A stretch of 64,000 nt of DNA from Verrucomicrobia subdivision 3 bacterium UBA693 (GTDB lineage: Bacteria; Verrucomicrobiota; Verrucomicrobiia; Limisphaerales; UBA8199): contig DBMR01000040.1 of NCBI GenBank assembly GCA_002298785.1, positions 62,001-126,000 of the forward strand, in the 5' to 3' direction. Position numbers and translations under genes: made by a program. Positions 1 through 7,839 of the stretch are shown one piece after another (within the stretch, counting starts at the first letter, position 1; every line of letters starts with the position of its first letter). The notes under the pieces are model-generated. The model saw nothing but the letters and a program-made list of their open reading frames with translations. It did no database searches and had not been told where the DNA came from.

Positions 1-399
1 GTGGCCCAATTTCTAGGCTCGTGCAACCTGTTCGCCGGCCCAGTGATCCAACTCAATGGCTCGAGCGCAATTGTGGAAACCGAAGTGGGCAGGCTCACCC
101 TCAGTTTTCCCGCTTCCGTTCGTCGGCTGACGATTGGCCAAAAGATCACCTTGGCGCTACGTCCGGAGAATTTGCATCTCGCTTACGAAGCATTTCCGGG
201 ATGTGGAAATGTCTTCCCTGCAAAAGTGGAGGCCGTGATCTACGGAGGTGCGGAAACACAATACCGCCTGGTGGCTGGTCAGTTACCGTTGCAGGCAACT
301 GTGCTGAATTCTCGAATGGCGAACCAGACCTTCAAGGAAGGGGATGAGATACGCTGCGCGATTGCAGAGGAGGCATTGATTCTTTTAGAGGACGAATGA
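1..399 (+). CDS. potA: PotA C-terminal part (spermidine/putrescine ABC transporter ATPase), 5'-truncated by window
   Basis: Only the last 132 codons are inside the window. They begin with the linker VAQFLGSCNLF, which in PotA-type ATPases directly follows the nucleotide-binding domain, and continue as a TOBE domain (about residues 10-130) with the LRPENLHL signature. The GTG at position 1 is therefore an internal Val codon, not a start. The protein would energise polyamine import together with the PotB and PotC permeases downstream, whose first gene overlaps it by 4 nt (ATGA). Walker and signature motifs lie upstream, outside the window. The assignment to polyamines rests on the adjacent potBCD genes; the TOBE domain alone would fit other di-group ABC importers. 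Confidence 0.85.
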   Translation: MAQFLGSCNLFAGPVIQLNGSSAIVETEVGRLTLSFPASVRRLTIGQKITLALRPENLHLAYEAFPGCGNVFPAKVEAVIYGGAETQYRLVAGQLPLQATVLNSRMANQTFKEGDEIRCAIAEEALILLEDE

Positions 400-1319
400 A
401 TGCCGATCCGCAGACTAACGATCGCAGCCTTACCGGCGCTCTGACACGAAACGGACATTGGTGGCGCTCCGCGTTGACGAGCGGGCCTGGACTGGCATGG
501 CTCACTGCATTTCTGCTGATCCCGTTACTGGCCATCGTAACGATCAGCTTTTTGACTCGTGGCGAATATGGCGAGATCGAACGACCATTCACGTTCGACA
601 ATTATCAACGTTTACTTGGATTTGGTCTCTTGGGCTTTGATCCCCTCTACCCCACGATACTTGTTCGCAGCCTGATCCTGGGATTGACCACCGCCGGCCT
701 CTGTCTTTTCGCCGCGCTTCCCCTCGCCTTTTTCATCGCCCGACTGCCGGGCGGTTGGAAGACCGCCGCCTTGATTCTGGTGGTTGTCCCATTCTGGACC
801 AACCTGCTGATTCGCACCTACGCTTGGCAGATTCTATTCTCGTCGGAAAGTTGGCTCTGTCGAACAGCGCAAGCACTCGGTTGGCTCTCCCCGGGAACAG
901 CGCTTTATCCAGGTTTCCTCGCGGTCCTCGTCGGCATGGTTTGCGATTTCCTGCCGTTCATGGTTTTACCGCTCTATGCGTCCGTGGAAAAAATCGATTG
1001 GACCCTGGCGGAAGCCGCTGTGGACCTTGGCGCCAACCCCTGGCAGGTTTTTCGGCACGCGCTACTGCCTCAGATTATCCCTGGGCTTTCTGCCGGCTGG
1101 GTATTGGTGTTCCTGCCCGCTACGGGGCAATTCGTAATTCCGGACCTGCTGGGTGGAGCGAAAACGACTATGCTTGGCAATCTGATTCAGCAGCAGTTCG
1201 GACCGAGTCGGGACTGGCCATTCGGAGCCGCCATTTCCTTCGTCGCCCTCCTGCTGGTGGTAGGCGGACTTTGGCTGCGCGCAAGAAATGCGCCGGAAAA
1301 GGATGGAGGTTTGATGTGA
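396..1319 (+). CDS. potB: PotB-type polyamine ABC transporter permease
   Basis: 307-residue integral membrane protein with about six membrane segments and the permease-ATPase coupling (EAA) motif EAAVDLGANPWQVFRHALLP near residue 205. The N-terminal 30 residues are cytoplasmic and hydrophilic, then a first transmembrane helix starts at GLAWLTAFLLIPLLAIV. Length and layout match PotB/PotH, the first permease half of spermidine/putrescine importers. The start ATG overlaps the potA stop by 4 nt and the stop overlaps the potC start, so the genes are translationally coupled. Confidence 0.92.
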   Translation: MNADPQTNDRSLTGALTRNGHWWRSALTSGPGLAWLTAFLLIPLLAIVTISFLTRGEYGEIERPFTFDNYQRLLGFGLLGFDPLYPTILVRSLILGLTTAGLCLFAALPLAFFIARLPGGWKTAALILVVVPFWTNLLIRTYAWQILFSSESWLCRTAQALGWLSPGTALYPGFLAVLVGMVCDFLPFMVLPLYASVEKIDWTLAEAAVDLGANPWQVFRHALLPQIIPGLSAGWVLVFLPATGQFVIPDLLGGAKTTMLGNLIQQQFGPSRDWPFGAAISFVALLLVVGGLWLRARNAPEKDGGLM

Positions 1320-2128
1320 GATCCCCGTCGCCGCGTCTATCCGTCATCGCCGTCCTGCTTTATGCCTTCATTTACGCTCCCATCCTCGTAGTCATCGTTT
1401 ATTCCTTCAATGCGTCACGCTTTGGAGCCGGTTGGGGCGGGTTCACGACGCGTTGGTACGAAGTGTTGCTGGAAAACGCCCCGGCATTATCTGCGGCAAA
1501 AAGCACTTTGCTGCTCGGGATCTTCAGCACCTTGCTCTCCACCACGCTGGGGACGGCGCTGGCCTTCGGCCTGGCTCGATTTCGCTTCCCCGGCAAAGCC
1601 TGGGCCAACCGCTTGCTTTATGTCCCGGTGTTTATCCCGGATATTGTCATGGCTGTCGCACTCCTCTTGTTTTACTCCCTCGCACGCCAGTGGTTCGGGC
1701 TCTTTGAACTCGGGTTGACCACGATGATCCTGGCGCACGTGACGTTTCAAATTCCCTTTGTTACTATTGTCGTCCGGGCCCGGCTCGCGGGCCTGGACCC
1801 CGCCCTCGAAGAGGCGGCCCGCGACTTGGGTGCGAATGAAATTCAGACGTTTTGGCACGTGACGTTCCCCCTGATCGCTCCCGGGGTCATCGCCGCCGCC
1901 ATGCTCGCTTTCACCTTGAGCCTGGACGATTTCGTGGTCAGCTTCTTCACCTCCGGCCCCGGCGCCACCACGCTGCCGATCCTGATTTATTCATCGGTCA
2001 AACGGGGCATCACACCCGACATCAACGCCCTTTCGACTTTGATCATCATCGTCTCTTTCGTCGCCACCCTGGCGACCACACTCTTGCAGCGGTCCCAAAA
2101 ATATAAGAACCTGAAATCCGAAAGATGA
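1316..2128 (+). CDS. potC: PotC-type polyamine ABC transporter permease
   Basis: Second permease half, 270 residues when started at the GTG of position 1316, which overlaps the potB stop by 4 nt and has a purine-rich AAGGATGGAGGT just upstream as ribosome binding site. The reading frame stays open far upstream inside potB, but that part is an out-of-frame shadow. Six predicted membrane helices begin at SVIAVLLYAFIYAPILVVIV, and the EAA coupling motif EEAARDLGANEIQTFWHVTF lies near residue 164. It pairs with PotB to form the transmembrane channel. The next gene, potD, starts within its stop codon. Confidence 0.92.
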   Translation: MRSPSPRLSVIAVLLYAFIYAPILVVIVYSFNASRFGAGWGGFTTRWYEVLLENAPALSAAKSTLLLGIFSTLLSTTLGTALAFGLARFRFPGKAWANRLLYVPVFIPDIVMAVALLLFYSLARQWFGLFELGLTTMILAHVTFQIPFVTIVVRARLAGLDPALEEAARDLGANEIQTFWHVTFPLIAPGVIAAAMLAFTLSLDDFVVSFFTSGPGATTLPILIYSSVKRGITPDINALSTLIIIVSFVATLATTLLQRSQKYKNLKSER

Positions 2129-3156
2129 GATCGTTGATTATTTTGGCGACAGTGCTCCTGCCGCTCTGCACTGCCCTGGCGGAACCCAAGGCGCTGAACC
2201 TCTATATCTGGAGCGAATACATCGATCCCCAGGTGGTGACGCGATTCGAAAAGGAATTTGACGCAAAAGTCACAGTTGATGTCTACGAAGACGCCGAGAG
2301 CATGCTCGCGAAAATTCAGAGCGGCGGCGTGTCCCTTTACGATGTCGTGGTGCCGCCTGACCACCTGGTGCCGGCCATGATAAAGCTCAAGTTGCTCGCG
2401 CCCCTCATCCACGAGCGCCTGACCAACTTTAAAAATCTCGATCCCGCTTTCCTCAGCCCGCCCTACGATCCCGGGAACACCTACACGGTTCCATACCAAT
2501 GGGGCACGGTGGGGATCTTCGCGCGGACCAATGCGAGCCATCCGCTATCGTTTTCATGGGGATTCATCTTCGACCCAAAACTTCGACCGGAGAGCTTTGT
2601 CCTCATCGATTCAGTTCGCGACCTGCTGGGCGCCGCCCTTAAATACCGCGGGCACAGCCTGAACTCCACCGACCCCGCTCAGCTCAAGGAAGCGCGCCAG
2701 TTGATCCTCGAGGCGAAACCAAAATCACTCAGCTTTGAAGGCAGTGTCGCAGGAAAGAATCGGGTACTCGCCCGCGCCGCGCGTGCCGCCATGGTTTACA
2801 GCGGCGAAGGCGCGCGCGGCATGAAAGAAGACAAGGAAACGGTCTATTTCATTCCCGAAGAAGGCAGCCAGATCTGGGTGGATAACCTGGCAATCACGGC
2901 GAAGGCACCTCACCGCGAATTGGCAGAGCGGTTCATCAACTTCATCCTCGACGCCAAAGTCGGCGCGCAGATTTCAAATTTCAACCAATTCTCTACCCCC
3001 AACCAGGCCGCCCTGCCTTATATCCGGCCGGAAGATCTCAAAAATCCCGCGATCTACCCTCCGGAGGCGGTCCGCAAGAAGCTCGAATTTCTTTCTGACC
3101 TGGGTGCCAAAACGCGCCTTTACGACGAAATCTGGACCCAGGTTAAGTCCCGGTGA
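2125..3156 (+). CDS. potD: PotD-type periplasmic polyamine-binding protein
   Basis: 343-residue extracytoplasmic solute-binding protein. The N-terminus is a signal peptide (MRSLIILATVLLPLCTALA, probable cleavage after ALA), followed by the family start NLYIWSEYIDPQVVTRFEKE. The chain has the bacterial binding-protein 2 family layout of PotD/PotF, including the DVVVPPDHLVPAMIKLKLL segment near residue 75 and a C-terminal EIWTQVK. It delivers substrate to PotBC. It overlaps potC by 4 nt and closes the potABCD operon. The exact substrate (spermidine, putrescine or another) cannot be read from sequence by eye. Confidence 0.92.
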   Translation: MRSLIILATVLLPLCTALAEPKALNLYIWSEYIDPQVVTRFEKEFDAKVTVDVYEDAESMLAKIQSGGVSLYDVVVPPDHLVPAMIKLKLLAPLIHERLTNFKNLDPAFLSPPYDPGNTYTVPYQWGTVGIFARTNASHPLSFSWGFIFDPKLRPESFVLIDSVRDLLGAALKYRGHSLNSTDPAQLKEARQLILEAKPKSLSFEGSVAGKNRVLARAARAAMVYSGEGARGMKEDKETVYFIPEEGSQIWVDNLAITAKAPHRELAERFINFILDAKVGAQISNFNQFSTPNQAALPYIRPEDLKNPAIYPPEAVRKKLEFLSDLGAKTRLYDEIWTQVKSR

Positions 3157-3225
3157 GCTTTGACCACCACGCGCCAGTCAGAAAGGATTATTCGCTTGGG
3201 CACCCACGTCGCTCATGATAAAACC

Positions 3226-3987
3226 ATGCTCACTATGAAACGCGCTCTCGGCTTCGCACTGACGGTTTTCGCGGCTCTCGGCCTTATGACTTCGCCCACT
3301 TCCGCAGTAGCGCAGGGGGGCGCCGGAAAGACGCGCGTGCTCATCGTCACGGGCGGCCATGATTTCGAAAAACCGCAGTTCTTCAAAACGTTTGACGCCA
3401 ACCCGGATATTACCTGGAAAGCGGTGGAACATCCCAACGCGCATGCTTTGCTGACCCCAGCTGCGGCCAAAGAATGGGATGTGCTCCTCCTCTACGACAT
3501 GCACCAGGAAATCTCGGACGCAGCCAAGACCGATTTCCTCGCCCGGCTAAAAGAGGGCAAAGGTCTCGTGGTCATGCACCACGCCATCGCCAACTACCAG
3601 GCCTGGGGAGAATATCACAAGATTATCGGCGCGCGTTATTATCTGGCCAAGACCAACGTGAACGGCATCGAGAAAGCCCGGTCCGCCTACAAGCATGACG
3701 TTGACATCCCGGTCAAAATCGCCACCCCGGATCATCCGATCACTCGAGGCCTCAAGGATTACACAATCCACGACGAAACGTACAAGTGGTTCGACATCTT
3801 CGATGGGAGCCAGCCACTGTTGCGAACCGAGGAACCCGAAAGCAGTCCGGTGATCGCCTGGGCCAAAACCTACGCCAACGCCCGCGTCGTCTATCTGCAA
3901 TCCGGCCATGATCATAAAGCATACGAGAATCCGAATTTTCAAACCCTGTTGCGCCAGGCCATAAACTGGGTTGCCCGCAAAGACTAA
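3226..3987 (+). CDS. Secreted ThuA-domain protein
   Basis: 253-residue protein with signal peptide MLTMKRALGFALTVFAALGL ending near AVA-QGG, then a ThuA-like (class I glutamine-amidotransferase fold) domain: TRVLIVTGGHDFEKPQFF at the start, GLVVMHHAIANYQAW in the middle and VVYLQSGHDHKAYENPNFQ at the end. ThuA homologues are linked to trehalose or other sugar use; the reaction is not settled. I start at the ATG at 3226; another ATG at 3235 is possible, and the frame is open back to a TTG at 3160. It lies 69 nt after potD, so it may be read through from the transporter operon, but no functional link is obvious. Confidence 0.82.
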   Translation: MLTMKRALGFALTVFAALGLMTSPTSAVAQGGAGKTRVLIVTGGHDFEKPQFFKTFDANPDITWKAVEHPNAHALLTPAAAKEWDVLLLYDMHQEISDAAKTDFLARLKEGKGLVVMHHAIANYQAWGEYHKIIGARYYLAKTNVNGIEKARSAYKHDVDIPVKIATPDHPITRGLKDYTIHDETYKWFDIFDGSQPLLRTEEPESSPVIAWAKTYANARVVYLQSGHDHKAYENPNFQTLLRQAINWVARKD

Positions 3988-4005
3988 TCCGGAGTCTCGA
4001 TCGCC

Positions 4006-4773
4006 ATGTTTCTTAAAGTCATCGCCTGCGAAATTGCATTTCGCGAAATCTGCCATCTCGCCGCAGACTCGCCGCATTTGCTGGATCTGGAATTTCTCAC
4101 CCAGGGTTACCATGACATTCCGGCCACCGGCCGTGTAGAGATCCAAAAGCGCATCGATGCCGTGCCCGCAGGGAAATACGACGCCATCATCCTAGGCTAC
4201 GGACTTTGCAGCAGCATCCTCACCGGGCTCACCACCGCTCACACCCGCCTGGTAATCCCGCGAGCCCACGATTGCATCACTTTCTTTGCCGGGTCAAAAG
4301 AGCGTTACCAGGAGTTGTTTTCGGCGCGTCCCGGAACGTACTATTACACCTCAGGCTGGCTGGAATGTGCACAGCGTCGTGGGGAGAAGGGGCCGGTGTG
4401 GGGTGGCGCTTCTCTGCCTGCCGGCGCCAATGCCAGCTTGCGAGCCGCCTATGACGGCTGGGTGGTGAAATTTGGCGAGGATCAAGCCAAGTATCTCCTC
4501 GAGGAAATGGGCCGTTGGAGCAACCACTACACCCACGGCACCCTCATCCAATTTGAGTTTGTGAAGCAGTTGCGCCTCGCCGAGCAGGTTCGGCAAATCT
4601 GCCAGGACCGGGCCTGGGAGTACGAGGAAATCCCGGGCGACCTGGGACTGCTTCAGCGAGTGCTCTCGGCAGACTGGCGGCCTGAGGAAGTGCTCATGGT
4701 CGAACCGGGACAGAAAGTCGTCCCGACAAACGACGAGAACATCATCGGCGCCGCTCCAGCCTCGATTTCTTGA
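4006..4773 (+). CDS. DUF1638 family protein
   Basis: 255-residue soluble protein of the DUF1638 family. It shows the family hallmarks FLKVIACEIAFREICHLAA at the N-terminus, the YDAIILGYGLCSS loop (residues about 62-74), LVIPRAHDCITFFAGSKERY (about 83-102) and a Cys-containing YTSGWLEC segment. The family is known from methanogens and other anaerobes, often near corrinoid or methyltransferase genes; its biochemical role is unsettled. Here it stands 18 nt after the ThuA gene, with no methyltransferase in view. The conserved Cys and His residues would fit a metal- or corrinoid-related role, which is inference. Confidence 0.8.
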   Translation: MFLKVIACEIAFREICHLAADSPHLLDLEFLTQGYHDIPATGRVEIQKRIDAVPAGKYDAIILGYGLCSSILTGLTTAHTRLVIPRAHDCITFFAGSKERYQELFSARPGTYYYTSGWLECAQRRGEKGPVWGGASLPAGANASLRAAYDGWVVKFGEDQAKYLLEEMGRWSNHYTHGTLIQFEFVKQLRLAEQVRQICQDRAWEYEEIPGDLGLLQRVLSADWRPEEVLMVEPGQKVVPTNDENIIGAAPASIS

Positions 4774-4779
4774 TCGCTT

Positions 4780-4804
4780 AACGGCGGTCAACCTGACCAC
4801 CGTT
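4780..4804. terminator. Inverted repeat between convergent genes (bidirectional terminator candidate)
   Basis: AACGGCGGTCA / TGACCACCGTT form an 11-bp stem around a 3-nt loop. It is fully paired on the minus strand through one G-U wobble and has one mismatch on the plus strand. It lies in the 38-bp gap between the converging DUF1638 and SPFH genes. No U-tract follows, so it could also be a simple mRNA 3'-end stabiliser. Confidence 0.5.
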
Positions 4805-4811
4805 CGATGGC

Positions 4812-5690
4812 TCACGCCACGGTAAACTGGCGCAGCAATTCGTTGCCTTTCGGCATGAGTACAATTTCTGCTTCGCCTTCCACCAGCTTTTGCGCCTCGA
4901 GAATATCAAACATCGCCCGCGCAATTTCGGGGTCTGAACTGATTTGTTGCAGGCCGGCACCGACAATGCGGGGACGCATCGCCGCAGCCTTCGCAAACTC
5001 GATGGCCGCTTGCTTCTCCGCGGTGCTGGTGATGATGCTGACCTGGTTGGCACCGTCCTGTTTGATGGCGGACGTCACTTGCCGCAGCCGGTTCACCACC
5101 TTTTCCTCGATCTGCTTGATCATCGCGGCGTCGCGGAAATGCACTTTACGAATATAGACCGATCCCAGTTGATACCCCCACTCATGGGATTTGGGCGAGA
5201 CTTCGGCCCGCACGGTCTGACTCATGGCGTGCCGGTTTTCCAGCATCTCCGAGAGCTTTTGATTGCTGAGGCACCGCACGGTGGAGTTGCTGACGTTGGC
5301 CGCGAGCGACCCGCGCGGATCGGCGTTGCGGAACAGGTAGCACACGGGATCGCTGAGATACATCTCATACCAGATGCCCAGTCCCATCGGCGCGCCTTCC
5401 TCCGAATTCACCGGCTGGCTGCGCAGGTACTCCTGATCCAGGCGCAAATCCAGGACATGACAGCGCCCAAGCCAATTGATTAGCGGCGCGCGCCACCCCA
5501 GCTTGAACCACAGCAAATGCAGCCCCGGCTCTTTCAGGATCAACACCACTTTGCCGAAGAGCATATATACCTTGCATTGTCGCTCCTGCACGATGGTGTA
5601 GAGCCCCACCATGCGGGCCAGGCCGGAGCAGACTGGTCCGAGGATCAGTAATCCGAAAAAGGTGGCGGCGGCAGCAATAAGGAAGTTCAT
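4812..5690 (-). CDS. SPFH/band 7 (HflC-like) membrane protein
   Basis: 292 residues. An N-terminal hydrophobic helix (MNFLIAAAATFFGLLILGPV) anchors an SPFH/prohibitin-homology domain (about residues 30-200), with the typical GLYTIVQERQCKVYMLFGK entry strand and a Glu/Ala-rich helical region near residues 200-260 (STAEKQAAIEFAKAA) that in the family drives oligomer assembly. It starts inside the stop of the upstream SPFH gene (4-nt overlap), so the two are probably made together, like the HflK/HflC pair. No adjacent FtsH-type protease is visible, so a protease-control role is not supported here. Members of this superfamily build large membrane-bound rings or cages. Confidence 0.82.
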   Translation of the reverse strand: MNFLIAAAATFFGLLILGPVCSGLARMVGLYTIVQERQCKVYMLFGKVVLILKEPGLHLLWFKLGWRAPLINWLGRCHVLDLRLDQEYLRSQPVNSEEGAPMGLGIWYEMYLSDPVCYLFRNADPRGSLAANVSNSTVRCLSNQKLSEMLENRHAMSQTVRAEVSPKSHEWGYQLGSVYIRKVHFRDAAMIKQIEEKVVNRLRQVTSAIKQDGANQVSIITSTAEKQAAIEFAKAAAMRPRIVGAGLQQISSDPEIARAMFDILEAQKLVEGEAEIVLMPKGNELLRQFTVA

Positions 5691-6694
5691 GGCTGCACCT
5701 CCACTACGGCTTTCCGCGCCTCACTGAACAACCGTAACCGAACGTTGCGCACATACGCCGGCAAAGCATCCGGCCCGTTCCGGCGCAACTCGCGCAACTG
5801 GTCTGCCATGGCCTTGAGCGGCTCGACTTCCGCCTGGGCCTTGAGCGTTTCAATCTCCACCGCCGTCTTCGATTGCACCAGCTTCTGGTCCGCGGCAGCC
5901 TGCGCCAGGCTGATATCCGAAGACACCTGGTTGTATGCGGTATTGATTGCCGCCAGCGCGGATTCCACTTCCGTCGGTGGATCAATCCCGGTAATTAGCG
6001 AGGCCTCCAGCGTGATCCCGTAGCGGGCCTCGGAGGACCGGCACTCACGGTCCATATGCTCGTTGATATCGCGCAGGTTCTTCCGCAAATCATTGATGGA
6101 AACCCCCACCGCCGCTGCCGCGGATTCGGGCGTTGGAATCGCCCCGTCCCCCGCTGCCACCGGCGCGTGGCGCGGAGCCTCAAAATTCGCGATCCGCTCC
6201 CGCAGGATGGAGGTGAAATAGCCCATGACATGAACGATTGGCCGTTTCACCGCAAAAAAATACGCATACAAATTCTTTTCGCACACGCGATAGCGGATCT
6301 GCCCAGTCAACCCGGTATTTAGTTGGTCCTTGGTAACCGCCTCCAAAACTGTGCCTCCAAGATTGGCCGAGGGCGTCTCAGGATCCATGGCCATGTTCAC
6401 CGTTTGGGTCGCAACGGAAACCTTGAATACCCGTTCCCAAGGCCAACGGAAATAGGGACCGCCCGGTGGAATCACACGCACCTGTGGGTAGTCGTAGCGC
6501 TCCCGTTCCTCCGGCAGCAAAGGCTCACTGATAGGATCCTTCAGAGTAGTGGCCTGGCCTACGCGCTCCGCGCGACCAAAGCTCGTTTTAACCGCGCGCT
6601 CGTTTTGATTCACCGTAAATATCCCCGCGAGAAGATATCGTGTCAGGAACCAGGCGACCGCGCCCGACAATACACCTAATAACGTAGTCATCAT
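5687..6694 (-). CDS. SPFH/band 7 (HflK-like) membrane protein
   Basis: 335 residues from the ATG ending at 6694, which has a GAGGG ribosome binding site 8 nt upstream; the frame is open further upstream but overlaps the preceding gene. One N-terminal membrane helix (MTTLLGVLSGAVAWFLTRYL) is followed by the SPFH entry FTVNQNERAVKTSFGRAERV, a proline-rich HflK-like loop (RYDYPQVRVIPPGGPYFRWP), the prohibitin domain and a C-terminal helical part with SDISLAQAAADQKL. The length and PPG segment resemble HflK more than stomatin. It is followed by a second SPFH gene (4-nt overlap) and preceded by two GYF-domain membrane genes on the same strand. Confidence 0.85.
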   Translation of the reverse strand: MMTTLLGVLSGAVAWFLTRYLLAGIFTVNQNERAVKTSFGRAERVGQATTLKDPISEPLLPEERERYDYPQVRVIPPGGPYFRWPWERVFKVSVATQTVNMAMDPETPSANLGGTVLEAVTKDQLNTGLTGQIRYRVCEKNLYAYFFAVKRPIVHVMGYFTSILRERIANFEAPRHAPVAAGDGAIPTPESAAAAVGVSINDLRKNLRDINEHMDRECRSSEARYGITLEASLITGIDPPTEVESALAAINTAYNQVSSDISLAQAAADQKLVQSKTAVEIETLKAQAEVEPLKAMADQLRELRRNGPDALPAYVRNVRLRLFSEARKAVVEVQP

Positions 6695-6705
6695 AGAATA
6701 TACCC

Positions 6706-7194
6706 TCAGATGTGCCACATCCTGGGCTGCACTCCCTGCAGGAACAAGTGGGTACCGTGCAGCAGCCAGATCAGGGCGGTGAACATCAAACTCAAACTCG
6801 AAAGCACCAGGCCGGCGATAGCCAGTCCACGCCCCTGCTGCTGCTGCGGATTCGCGTTGATCTGCGACAAGCCGATCAGCGAGAAGACCAGCCCCAGGAG
6901 ATTGAACGGCACTCCATAGCAACAGCAATACCCCAGGGTGACTGAAAAAATACCAAAGATGAAGCCGGCTTGAGCCATGCTGTTCATGTTCCCTGCGCCG
7001 CCAGACGTCAAGGGCGCACCGGCGAGGTCGCGGCTAAACTCCGGAAACGCGGAGAGCGGCAACCAACCCGCTTCCCCCACCCGTTGCGCCCGTGTCTGGC
7101 CATCGACCCGGCGCTGGAGGATCCATTCCCGCACCACTTCCGCCGATGCCGGACCGTATTCCCGCCCATCTACACCGATGACTCGGTATAACAT
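6706..7194 (-). CDS. GYF_2 domain plus DUF4190-like two-helix membrane protein
   Basis: 162 residues. The first 55 form a GYF_2-type domain (YRVIGVDGREYGPASAEVV and the WLPLS segment). After a Gly-rich linker come two or three hydrophobic segments: GFIFGIFSVTLGYCCCYGVP, then LLGLVFSLIGLSQI, then GLAIAGLVLSSLSLMFTALI. This order (GYF_2 then DUF4190) is common in Verrucomicrobiota and Planctomycetota; the GYF part is thought to bind proline-rich peptides, and I know of no proven role. It lies 11 nt upstream of the HflK-like gene and 6 nt after another GYF protein, which suggests one four-gene operon. Confidence 0.78.
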   Translation of the reverse strand: MLYRVIGVDGREYGPASAEVVREWILQRRVDGQTRAQRVGEAGWLPLSAFPEFSRDLAGAPLTSGGAGNMNSMAQAGFIFGIFSVTLGYCCCYGVPFNLLGLVFSLIGLSQINANPQQQQGRGLAIAGLVLSSLSLMFTALIWLLHGTHLFLQGVQPRMWHI

Positions 7195-7200
7195 AAAAGT

Positions 7201-7677
7201 TCAGAACCACTCTTTGCGCTGTTCGACGTAGGTGCGCACGAATTCCTCGTCGGTTTTGGTCAGATAGATGATGCCCTCAATCAGGCCGATGAGATGCAAT
7301 ACCGGGGAGGCAATGAAACAAGTCAGCACGGTAATCAGCAGCATGATGAGCCCCGCCCCGGTATAGCCCAAAATGAATTTATGAATGCCGAACGAGCCCA
7401 GCAGTATGCCACAAATGCCGGCGGCAATCTTGTTGGAGGCCCGCTGCCCATATAGCGACGGAGGTGGAGCCAATGGCGGTGGGACCGCCCCGAGTGCGCC
7501 CGCGCGAAAATCCCCGCCAAACTCCGGCAACGTCCCAATCGCCTTCCACTCCGTGGCGCCCTCGGGCAGCACCAGGCTCTGCGCGTTCACCCGGTTCTCG
7601 GCGATCCATTTCCGCAATTGCTCCGCGCTCACCGGCCCGTATTGTTGTCCGTCCGCTCCAATCAACTTGTACATCAC
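7201..7677 (-). CDS. GYF_2 domain plus TM2 domain membrane protein
   Basis: 158 residues. The N-terminal GYF_2 domain (YKLIGADGQQYGPVSAEQL, residues 3-55) closely resembles that of the next gene, suggesting duplication. A Pro-rich linker (PPPLAPPPSLYG) leads to a TM2 domain: ASNKIAAGICGILLGSFGIH, then KFILGYTGAGLIMLLITVLT, and a final helix containing LIGLIEGIIYLTKTDEEF. TM2 proteins are small two-helix membrane proteins of unknown role. It is the first gene of the minus-strand SPFH operon; its promoter should lie in the 162-bp gap shared with sppA. Confidence 0.8.
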   Translation of the reverse strand: MMYKLIGADGQQYGPVSAEQLRKWIAENRVNAQSLVLPEGATEWKAIGTLPEFGGDFRAGALGAVPPPLAPPPSLYGQRASNKIAAGICGILLGSFGIHKFILGYTGAGLIMLLITVLTCFIASPVLHLIGLIEGIIYLTKTDEEFVRTYVEQRKEWF

Positions 7678-7839
7678 ACGTTCCTTTCCTTTGAGAAGTT
7701 GCGCCCGTTCAGTGTTGCTTAACGCGGTTGCCCGATTTTAGCAAGCGCCGAATGACGAATCCGCCAGGCAATTGTTCCCAATTCGGTCGAGCCTTGCCCG
7801 TCCCCGGGCCTTGGAGTAGGATTATTTCCATCGAATCAT

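Noticed and set aside
755..1315. N-terminal extension of the potC frame, giving a 457-residue open frame
   Set aside because: It lies wholly inside potB in another frame, has no permease-like sequence, and a GTG with a strong ribosome binding site at 1316 marks the real start.
4812..6694. Calling the SPFH pair hflK and hflC outright
   Set aside because: Order and lengths resemble HflKC but no FtsH gene is near, and the SPFH superfamily is broad; only HflK/HflC-like is supported.
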